Positions 1 to 8,100 of a stretch of DNA of 64,000 nucleotides are shown here, one piece after another. Position numbers and translations under genes: made by a program. Positions within the stretch are counted from its first letter, which is position 1; each line of letters starts with the position of its first letter. Source of the stretch: Micrococcaceae bacterium Sec5.7 (GTDB lineage Bacteria; Actinomycetota; Actinomycetes; Actinomycetales; Micrococcaceae); contig CP144169.1 in NCBI GenBank assembly GCA_039636785.1, positions 2,480,001 to 2,544,000 on the forward strand, written 5' to 3'. Under the pieces are notes generated by a model, which was not told where the DNA came from, searched no databases, and saw nothing but the letters and a program-made list of their open reading frames with translations.

Positions 1-2
1 CT

Positions 3-2621
3 GAATCCTGCAGTCTCGGTGACGTTCTTCCACTGTCAACCGCAGAGACGTCCTTGCGTTGGGCCACCGGGCGGCTGCGGCCAGGACTTCCCGTTCCTGT
101 TGGGCTGGCAGCCACGGGTCCCAGAATCCTTGATCTCGAAGCTGACGGCCCCCACCTTCTGGTGGCCGGCACCACCGGCTCCGGAAAATCAGAACTTCTC
201 CGGAGCCTGACGGCGGCACTGGCGCTCAGCTTTCCGCCTGACCGCATCAATTTCCTGTTTATCGATTTCAAGGGCGGTTCGGGGCTCGGACCGCTCACCG
301 GACTCCCCCACTGCGTTGGCATGCTGACCGACCTCACCCTGCCCGAACTCGACCGTTCGCTTGCCTCGCTGCGGTCGGAAATCCGGCTCCGCGAAGAGCT
401 CCTGGCATCAGTTCAAGCTCCGGATCTGGCTGCTTACCGTGCTACGTGCACCGGCGAAGCGAACCCGCTCCCCCATCTCATTCTCATCATCGACGAATTT
501 CGGATGCTGGTGGAGGATGCCCCGGAAGCACTCCGCGAACTGATGAGAATCGCCGCCATCGGGCGTTCCCTGGGTGTGCATCTGATTATGGCCACCCAGC
601 GTCCCCAGGGAGCTCTCACTGCCGATATCCGTGCGAATGTCACCACGAGCATCGCGCTCCGGGTCCAGTCCGAGATGGAGTCAGTAGATATTATCAACTC
701 GAAGATCGCGGCCGGCATCGCTGTCGATGCCCCAGGCAGGGCCTTCCTTGCCCGCGGAACCGAGGCGGCCGAGGAGTTCCAAACCGCATCGCTCGGCCTG
801 GCCTCTGCAGGAGTCCAGGAAACCGGAATTACCATCCGGCTCGCTGAAGACGCGTTGTCGGCCCCGTTTCCGGCGAAGGACAGCCAGTCAACCGGTCCAG
901 CGACGATCACACCAGCGGAGGCAGCCGCGCCGATCATTGACCTGACCTGCCGGCTATGGTCAACCATGGGCGGATCGTCGGCGCGCAGGCCGGTCGCAAA
1001 CCCTTTGCCTGCGCCGCTGCCCTTCTCCCGCCGGCGCGATTTCGCCCCGGCACATCCTGCCGCAGAGGTGCACGCCCTGTCCCTTGACGCCTCAGGAGCC
1101 GAAAAAAGCTGCTCCGCCCAGCTGGGCTGGGTGGATCTTCCGGACGAACAACGGATCGCGTTGCTCGAATGGCGGCCGGCGGAGCACGGCCATATCGGTT
1201 TGGTCGGCGGACAAGCCAGCGGAGCGCCGGAGGCGATGCTTCTGGCCGTCCATCAGTTGATAACCGACCGGGCCGAAACGCACTTCTACATACTCGACGC
1301 CGACACCTCGTTCGGCGACATTGCAGCATCTGAACGCGTGGGAGCAGTGGCCTGCCTGCATGAACTTCGACGCGGTGTCCGCGTGCTGGAGCGGCTCGCA
1401 CATGAGATGTCAGCGCGGCTCAGCCGTCAACAGGGCGAACAGCAAACCCCGCTGGTTCTTGTTATATCCGGTTGGGGTTCCTGGGTTTCCGCTTTCCGTG
1501 CAGGGCCGCTCATGTGGGCCGAGGATGTGATCCAGGACATCGTGCGTGACGGAAAAAAGGCCGGCATCACAGTGATCATCTCAGGAGAACGGGAGCTCGT
1601 AACCTCCCGGTTCTTCGCCTCGGTCCCGAACCGCGTGTTTTTTCCGACCGGATCCAATGAAGACAGCCGGCTGGCATGGCCGAGGCTGCCGGACACGGCC
1701 CCGGTACCGGGCCGTGGAGTAGCACAAGGAGCTCTCGCAGATGGCAAGACGGCCGTGTGTCAGTTCTTCGCCTGGCCTGTCAACGACGGATCAGCGGAAG
1801 AAGCACCGCACCGGCAGCCACCCGCGCTTCTGGAGGTTCCCTTCAGGATAGAACCGCTGCCCGCACGGGTACTGGTAGAAGACGTGCTGTCGCGGCTGGG
1901 CGCCGGCATAGGCGGCAGCATGGGCAGTGCGGCCCCGGATTCCTGCGACAAGGCACCTTCAGCAAGTGACTCGCCGGCGAACCGGCGTCGCCGCCTGTAT
2001 ATAGGGCTCGGTGGGGACGAACTGGATCCCGTGGCTGTGCGGTTGCCTGCAGGCAGTGTCCTGGCCGTTCTCGGTGGTCCTGCATCCGGCAAGAGCACCT
2101 TGATCGAGGCCCTTCCCGCCATCAACACATCGATCCGCAGCTGGCTCTGTCCCGCTTCCGGATCCAGTCCGGAAGAATATTGGGCCCGGGTCCATGCCAA
2201 GGCCATGTCGGAACAGCTTGACCGGAACTCCGTGGTGCTTGCCGACGATGCGGATCTGCTCCCGCCCGCGGCCAACCAACACCTCCTCGAGCTGAACAAC
2301 ATGGGGTGGACAGTCATATGGACAGCCGGTTTCAGCTCCACGTTGATGCAAAGTGTTCCGCTGGCCCTCAACACCCGCAGCCATGGAACCGGTGTGCTCA
2401 TCGCACCTCGAAGCCTGATGGACGGTGACTTCTTCGGCCTGCGCTTCGAGCTGGAAGCCAGCCCGCCAGCTGGCCGCGCCATCCTCATTTCGGATGGCAG
2501 GGCAACCGCGGTCCAGCTACCCCTGAGTGCACCCCCGTCAGAACCGGGGCTGCCCGTCCTGAGGCCGGAAGGCGCTACAGGGCAGGAGGTGACCCGCCCG
2601 TCCGCGATGCAAAGCCGATGA
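3..2621 (+). CDS. FtsK/SpoIIIE-type multi-domain ATPase (5' end outside window)
   Basis: The reading frame is open from base 3, so the true start lies upstream; the first start codon in the window (TTG at 54) is internal. The visible 870 or so residues hold a complete FtsK/SpoIIIE motor module: Walker A GTTGSGKSE (about base 168), Walker B LILIIDEF (about base 480) and the MATQRPQG sensor segment. Two further P-loop-like modules follow: a degenerate one (GLVGGQASG, about base 1198) and a better one (GGPASGKST with VVLADDAD, about bases 2070-2250). Several motor modules in one chain recall EccC of type VII secretion and the FHA-FtsK proteins of actinobacteria. The substrate is unknown and no WXG100 gene is visible here. 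A membrane-linked translocase role is inferred. The 3' end overlaps the convergent next gene by 47 bp. Confidence 0.85.
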   Translation, partial: ESCSLGDVLPLSTAETSLRWATGRLRPGLPVPVGLAATGPRILDLEADGPHLLVAGTTGSGKSELLRSLTAALALSFPPDRINFLFIDFKGGSGLGPLTGLPHCVGMLTDLTLPELDRSLASLRSEIRLREELLASVQAPDLAAYRATCTGEANPLPHLILIIDEFRMLVEDAPEALRELMRIAAIGRSLGVHLIMATQRPQGALTADIRANVTTSIALRVQSEMESVDIINSKIAAGIAVDAPGRAFLARGTEAAEEFQTASLGLASAGVQETGITIRLAEDALSAPFPAKDSQSTGPATITPAEAAAPIIDLTCRLWSTMGGSSARRPVANPLPAPLPFSRRRDFAPAHPAAEVHALSLDASGAEKSCSAQLGWVDLPDEQRIALLEWRPAEHGHIGLVGGQASGAPEAMLLAVHQLITDRAETHFYILDADTSFGDIAASERVGAVACLHELRRGVRVLERLAHEMSARLSRQQGEQQTPLVLVISGWGSWVSAFRAGPLMWAEDVIQDIVRDGKKAGITVIISGERELVTSRFFASVPNRVFFPTGSNEDSRLAWPRLPDTAPVPGRGVAQGALADGKTAVCQFFAWPVNDGSAEEAPHRQPPALLEVPFRIEPLPARVLVEDVLSRLGAGIGGSMGSAAPDSCDKAPSASDSPANRRRRLYIGLGGDELDPVAVRLPAGSVLAVLGGPASGKSTLIEALPAINTSIRSWLCPASGSSPEEYWARVHAKAMSEQLDRNSVVLADDADLLPPAANQHLLELNNMGWTVIWTAGFSSTLMQSVPLALNTRSHGTGVLIAPRSLMDGDFFGLRFELEASPPAGRAILISDGRATAVQLPLSAPPSEPGLPVLRPEGATGQEVTRPSAMQSR

Positions 2622-3084
2622 CCCGTTTGTCGAACAGGAGCACAATGCCGGCAACCGCCGGCACCAGCATGGCGAGTCCGGCCAGGGTGTATCCACCGGT
2701 GAGCGTGGGAAAGCCAATGGCCAATGCAAAGAGCTGTGCCACCAGAGCGCCGGCCCTCGTCCACCGGTAGCCACGAAAGAGGAAATGCCCCACGGCATAA
2801 AGCCAGGCCGAAAAGGCCAGAAGCAACACGAGAGTGAACACTGCCCCCCAGAACGAAAGCACCGGTGCCCGGGAAGCCAATTGGAATCCGTACCAGACGG
2901 CGGCAGCGAGCAACGCCGTCGCCTCGGCTGCAACGATCAGCGCAATGACGCTTACTCCGCGCGGCCGCTCGGCCGGCGAATCAAGCGGCGAATCAGGGGG
3001 CGAGGCCGACACGCCCGTGTGGAGGGAGTCATCATCAGCGGGGCCAGGGGAAGCATTGGGAGGGTTCAGGGGGGGTCTTGACAC
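2575..3084 (-). CDS. small integral membrane protein, unknown function
   Basis: 169 residues from a GTG start preceded by a weak AGGG sequence. The first 40 residues are Pro/Ser-rich and probably cytoplasmic. About four hydrophobic segments follow (roughly 45-70, 75-98, 110-128 and 130-150), ending in a short polar tail. I do not recognise a named family. Its 3' end overlaps the end of the FtsK-type gene on the other strand, and its 5' end faces whiB across about 240 bp. Four-helix actinobacterial membrane proteins of this type are usually annotated hypothetical. Confidence 0.75.
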   Translation of the reverse strand: MSRPPLNPPNASPGPADDDSLHTGVSASPPDSPLDSPAERPRGVSVIALIVAAEATALLAAAVWYGFQLASRAPVLSFWGAVFTLVLLLAFSAWLYAVGHFLFRGYRWTRAGALVAQLFALAIGFPTLTGGYTLAGLAMLVPAVAGIVLLFDKRVIGFASRTGGSPPAL

Positions 3085-3230
3085 ACTGGCACCCTACCGG
3101 ACATAGTCAACTAACGGTGAGGGCCCGGACGGCCGGTGTGATGTATCGCTCACGCTTTGGAGTGATTTCCTAGACCATTACCCCTTGTTTACACGGCGTT
3201 AACATGACACGCTTAATTCAGATGACCAAG

Positions 3231-3248
3231 GGGGCCCTGCAGGGCCCC
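3231..3248. repeat. 18-bp perfect palindrome in the whiB leader
   Basis: GGGGCCCTGCAGGGCCCC equals its own reverse complement and is followed by TTTCC. As RNA it would form a very stable GC hairpin about 75 nt before the whiB start codon. It could be an attenuator or terminator of leader transcription, or a protein-binding palindrome. The sequence alone does not decide. Confidence 0.55.
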
Positions 3249-3265
3249 TTTCCTATGTAGCCTCA

Positions 3266-3281
3266 AGTGAATATTTTCACA
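3266..3281 (+). promoter_or_regulatory. CRP/GlxR-type binding site upstream of whiB
   Basis: AGTGAATATTTTCACA matches the CRP-family pattern TGTGA-N6-TCACA in 9 of 10 fixed positions, with both GTGA and TCAC half-sites intact. It ends about 41 bp before the whiB ATG. In Mycobacterium tuberculosis whiB1 is known to be controlled by the cAMP receptor protein Rv3676, so location and sequence agree. Whether it activates or represses here depends on the transcription start, which I cannot place. Confidence 0.6.
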
Positions 3282-3322
3282 AAGAGTTCCGCATTTTCCC
3301 AGGAATGGAGTGACTGATCAGC

Positions 3323-3571
3323 ATGGATTGGCGTAACCGCGCAGCGTGCCTCGACAAGGACCCGGAGCTGTTTTTCCCAGTAGGCAACACCGGGCCTGCC
3401 CTCCTTCAGATCGAGGAAGCAAAGAGCGTATGCCGCCGCTGCCCGGTCGTTGATACGTGCCTGCAGTGGGCACTCGAATCCGGCCAGGACGCCGGCGTCT
3501 GGGGTGGCATGAGCGAAGACGAGCGACGTGCGCTCAAGCGCCGGGCAGCGCGCGCGCGCCGCGCCTCCTGA
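3323..3571 (+). CDS. whiB1: WhiB-family iron-sulfur transcription factor (WhiB1-like)
   Basis: 82 residues, typical for WhiB1. Four cysteines (Cys9, Cys37, Cys40, Cys46; spacing C-X27-C-X2-C-X5-C) would ligate a [4Fe-4S] cluster. The GVWGG turn follows near residue 57, and the Arg/Lys-rich tail binds DNA. WhiB proteins act with the primary sigma factor and respond to NO or oxygen through the cluster; WhiB1 is essential in mycobacteria. Divergent from a membrane-protein gene, convergent with the PdtaS-like kinase across a strong hairpin. GGAG about 12 nt before the ATG is a rather distant ribosome site. Confidence 0.93.
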   Translation: MDWRNRAACLDKDPELFFPVGNTGPALLQIEEAKSVCRRCPVVDTCLQWALESGQDAGVWGGMSEDERRALKRRAARARRAS

Positions 3572-3609
3572 CGAGTGAAGGCTGACAGCTGACAGCGCAC
3601 CACAAAACC

Positions 3610-3653
3610 AACGGCAATGGCCGCGGACCTCCGGGTCCGCGGCCATTGCCGTT
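3610..3653. terminator. bidirectional hairpin terminator between whiB and the kinase gene
   Basis: Perfect 20-bp inverted repeat (3610-3629 with 3634-3653) and a 4-nt loop TCCG, between two convergent genes. There is no long T tract on either side, but the stem is very strong. Confidence 0.75.
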
Positions 3654-3678
3654 ATTAGCCGGGGTTGGACTTGAGTGC

Positions 3679-5148
3679 CTACCGTCTGACGAGGCTCAGC
3701 ACAATCTGAACTGCAGTCCCGCCGCCATCGCGGCGCTGCCACTGGATCGAACCACCCAGTTCGCTCGTCACGAGCGTGCGGACAATCTGAAGGCCCAGAC
3801 CCTCCACATGCGGGATCTCCGGCAACCCCACGCCGTCATCCGCCACTGTGACGGTGAGCAGCTCCTCGCCATCTTCGCCCTCCGAGCGGTCGGCCAAAAG
3901 CCAGACTGTTCCGGTTCGCCCCTCTAGTCCGTGCTCGACGGCGTTGGTCACCAGTTCGTTGATCACCAGCGCCAGCGGGGTGGCGAAGTCACTTGGCAGC
4001 TCGCCGAAGAGTCCGGCCCGCTCGGTCTTTACCTGCTGGGAGGGAGACGCCACTTCGGCAGAAAGCCTGAACTGACGGCCGATGAGTTCATCGAAATCGA
4101 CGCTCTGGGCCAGGCCCTGTGACAGGGTCTCATGGACCAGCGCGATGGTGGCAACCCTGCGCATGGCCTGTTCAAGACCCTGTTTTGCCTCATCACTGAC
4201 CATCCGGCGGGATTGCATGCGCAAAAGAGCTGCAACCGTCTGGAGGTTGTTCTTGACCCTGTGGTGGATCTCGCGGATGGTTGCGTCCTTGGTGACAAGC
4301 TCCAATTCGCGGCGTCGCAGCTCCGACACATCGCGGCACAGGACCAACGCACCGAACCGCTGTTGTTCATCGCGCAGCGGGATAGCCCGCAGAGACAGGC
4401 TCACGCCGCGCGATTCGATCTCGCTGCGCCAGGGCATCCGTCCGGTGACCACCAGAGGCAGAGTTTCGTCCACCATCCGCCGGTCTTTCAGCAGACTGGC
4501 GGTTACCTCGGCAAGCGAGCGGCCCTCAAGCGATTCGCCGTCACCAAGCCGTCTGAATGCGGACACGCCATTGGGGCTGGCGTACTGCACAATGCCGTCG
4601 GCGTCGAGCCTGATCAGACCGTCTCCCACACGCGGCGCGCCGCGGCGGGAACCAGTGGGTGAGGCAAAATCCGGCCACAAACCCAGGGTGCCCATCCGCA
4701 ACAGGTCGTAAGCACATTGGCGGTAGGTCAGTTCAAGCCGTGAAGGCATCCGGGAACTGGAGAGATCCATATGGGAAGTGACCACGGCCAAGGTGCGTCC
4801 GTTCCTGACCATCGGCACGGCTTCAACCCGGAGCGCCATGTCGCTGCTCCAGTTGGTTTCGCTTGAGCGCTCGATGATGCGGCTGTTCCAGGCCTTGTCC
4901 ACCAGCGGCTGCAGGTCCGAGCGGATTCCCTCCCCCACGAAGTCGGCATGAAAGACCGTGTGTGTGGTGGAGGGGCGGACGTGCGCCAGCGCCACATACC
5001 CGTGCTCAGGATGGGGAAACCACAAGGCAAGGTCGGCAAACGCAAGGTCGGCCACCATCTGCCAGTCGCCCACCAGGAGGTGCAGCCACTCAGCATCCCC
5101 CGGCCCAAAATCAGCATGTTCCCTGATAGGGTCCGTAAAGATTGCCAC
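3679..5148 (-). CDS. pdtaS: sensor histidine kinase, PdtaS-like (HisKA_2 family)
   Basis: 489 residues, GTG start with GGAGG five bases upstream. Layout: N-terminal GAF-like sensor (about 1-140), PAS-like domain (about 175-275), then HisKA_2 dimerisation/phosphoacceptor helix with EIHHRVKNNLQ (His295/296) and HATPase with INELVTNAVEHG and a DDGVGLP G-box. There are no membrane segments, so it is cytosolic. The family phosphorylates ANTAR-type RNA-binding regulators (PdtaR), which control translation or antitermination; no pdtaR gene is in the window. It lies 33 bp downstream of the glutamate dehydrogenase gene on the same strand and may be co-transcribed with it. Confidence 0.9.
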   Translation of the reverse strand: MAIFTDPIREHADFGPGDAEWLHLLVGDWQMVADLAFADLALWFPHPEHGYVALAHVRPSTTHTVFHADFVGEGIRSDLQPLVDKAWNSRIIERSSETNWSSDMALRVEAVPMVRNGRTLAVVTSHMDLSSSRMPSRLELTYRQCAYDLLRMGTLGLWPDFASPTGSRRGAPRVGDGLIRLDADGIVQYASPNGVSAFRRLGDGESLEGRSLAEVTASLLKDRRMVDETLPLVVTGRMPWRSEIESRGVSLSLRAIPLRDEQQRFGALVLCRDVSELRRRELELVTKDATIREIHHRVKNNLQTVAALLRMQSRRMVSDEAKQGLEQAMRRVATIALVHETLSQGLAQSVDFDELIGRQFRLSAEVASPSQQVKTERAGLFGELPSDFATPLALVINELVTNAVEHGLEGRTGTVWLLADRSEGEDGEELLTVTVADDGVGLPEIPHVEGLGLQIVRTLVTSELGGSIQWQRRDGGGTAVQIVLSLVRR

Positions 5149-5181
5149 TGCACCTCCATTTTCAACGCCGGGACAGTCCCC

Positions 5182-8100
5182 TCAGCGTCGGACGATTGAC
5201 CTCAAGAGCCTCAATGCTACCGACAGTGAAGCCATATCGTCGGCTTCGAGCGAGTTGACCTCGTCAAACATGCTCTTGGCACGGCCCAGCTGTTCTGCGT
5301 TCAGCCCTTCCCAGACTTTCAGCCGGTCTTCTGCCGGGGTTCCCGTCGACGTGGACTCAAGTACCGCCGTCGTCATGTCTGAAACGGTCGAGTAGAGGTC
5401 ATCCCGCAAGGCCGCGCGCGCAAGCGCCTGCCACCGGTCCGCCCTCGGCAGCTTGGTGATGCGTTCCAGCAGGGAATCTGCATGGAAGCGGTTGAACACG
5501 GTGTAGTAGACATGCGCGATGCTTTCCACTGGTTCCGCGCTGACATGGGCGATCTTGGCGATGTCCAGCAGGACGAAGCTTTCGAAGAGCTCGGCCCAGC
5601 GGTGGGCCAGATCTTCCGGCAGTTTCCAGCCACGGGCTTTCTCAAGCCATCCTGCCACCCTCGACCGGTCATCGCCGCGCAGGTAATCCAGCAGGCGGGC
5701 GCGCATCGGGTCCATGAGCGGCTTGAACTCCGCCACCGTATCGGCAATAGGCCGCGAGCCACTGCCTTGACCAAGGACCCACCGCACCGCACGGTCCAGC
5801 AGGCGCCGGATATCGAGGTGGATGGTGCTCCAGTGTTCGGTGGGGAAGGACGCCGGCAGGCTGTTAAGTTCCTCCACCATGATGTCCAGCTCGTAGACTT
5901 CGCGGAGAGCCACAAAGGCCTTGGCGACAGCCACCTCGCTTGCCGACGTTTCCTCCATGGTGCGGAATGCAAAGGTGATGCCGCCCATGTTGATCATGTC
6001 GTTTGCCACTATCGTCGCAATGATCTCGCGGCGCAGCGGATGCGTGTCCAGCTCGGCGTCGAACTTCTCCCGCAGCTGCTTGGGGAAGTAGTCCCGGAGC
6101 GTCTGCCGGAACCATGGATCGTCGGCCAGATCGCTTTCGCGCAGGGACGTGGCGAGCTCAATCTTGGCATAGGCCGCGAGTACGGAAAGCTCCGGCGAGG
6201 TCAGTCCCTGGCCCTGTTCGAGCCGCTCGCGCAGCGTTGCCGTGGAGGGCAGAGCCTCAAGGTCCCGCTTCAAGTCAGCAGACTTTTCCAGCCAGTCCAT
6301 GAGCCGCTCGTAACTGGGGCTCCATTCCGCAACGCGCATGCGGTCGTTAAGCAGCAGGATGTTCTGGTCGATGTTGTCCTCGAGCACCAGCCGCCCGACT
6401 TCCTCCGTCATCGATGCCAGGAAGTCGGCACGTTCTGCTGCCTCCAGTTTCCCGGCGGCCACCATCCGGTCCACGAAGATCTTGATATTGACCTCGTGGT
6501 CTGAGCAGTCCACACCGGCCGAATTATCGATGGCATCGGTGTTCAGGATGACGCCCTGCAGGGCTGCCTCAATTCGGCCGCGTTGGGTCATGCCAAGGTT
6601 TCCGCCTTCGCCCACCACTTTGACCCTGAGCTCACGGCCATCAACCCGGATGGCATCATTGGCTTTGTCCCCTACCTGGGCATTCGACTCGGTGCTTGCC
6701 TTGACGTACGTCCCGATGCCGCCGTTGTAGAGCAGGTCAGCCGGCGCAAGGAGGATGGCCCGAAGGAGTTCGGGCGGACTGAGCTGTTTAATGCCCTCTG
6801 GCAGCCCCAAGGCAGCCCTCACCTGCTCCGAAACGGGAATGATTTTGGCTTGCCGGGCATACACGCCGCCGCCGTTGCTGATGAGCGACTGGTTGTAGTC
6901 GTCCCAGGAGGACCGTGGCAAATTGAACAGCCGCTGACGCTCCGCGAAGGAAGCCGCCTCGTCGGGAGCCGGATCCAGGAAGATATGCCTGTGGTCGAAA
7001 GCAGCCAGCAGCCGGATGTGCGGCGAGAGCAGCATGCCGTTGCCGAACACGTCACCGGACATGTCCCCCACACCCACAACGCTGAAGGGTTCGGACTGGG
7101 TGTCCAGGTCAAGCTCGCTGAAGTGGCGCTTGACGGATTCCCAGGCGCCGCGGGCAGTGATGCCCATCGCCTTGTGGTCGTATCCTACCGAGCCTCCGGA
7201 GGCGAAGGCGTCGCCGAGCCAGAAACCGTATTCAGCCGAGAGTCCGTTGGCGATGTCAGAGAACGTTGCGGTACCTTTGTCTGCCGCCACCACAAGGTAG
7301 GAGTCGTCGTCATCATGCCTCACAACATCGGTCGGTGAGACCAGAGCCTCGCCGTCCGGCGTAGTGATCAGATTGTCCGTGAGGTCGAGCAGTCCACGGA
7401 TGAAGGTCTTGTAGCTTTCGATCCCCTCAGCCATCCAGGCAGCGCGGTCCGCAGCAGGATTCGGAAGCTGTTTGGCAAAGAAACCACCCTTGGCGCCGGT
7501 TGGAACGATCACGGCGTTCTTGACGGTCTGGGCCTTGACCAATCCCAGGATCTCGGTGCGGAAGTCTTCCCGGCGATCCGACCAGCGCAACCCGCCACGT
7601 GCCACTTTGCCGAAACGAAGGTGGACACCTTCCACGCGCGGTGAGTAAACCCAGATCTCGAACACTGGCCTGGGGAACGGCAGACCCTCGATTTTGGCCG
7701 GATTGAGCTTGAAACTCAGGTATGGCTTGTTCTGGTGAAAATTCGTGCGCAGGGTGGACTCAATCAGGTTCACAAAGGTCCGCAGCACCCGATCGGCGTC
7801 CAGCGTTGGCACCAATTCGATCGAAGCGGCCAGTTCTTCACGAACGGCCGACTGCCGGGCATCACGTTCCGCGTCCGGCAATGCGGGGTCGAAGCGCGCC
7901 GCGAACAGCGCGTTAAGTCCCCGTGTCACCTCCGGATTCGCCAGCAGTGTGTCCGCCATGAACTCGAAGGAATTCGTGTTGCCCATTTGGGCCATGTACT
8001 TGGCGTATGCACGCAGGACAATAATCTGGCGCCAGTGCATGCGTTCGCGGAGGGCCAGCCTGTCAAAGCTGTCCGACTCCACGGCGCCCGAAACAGCTGC

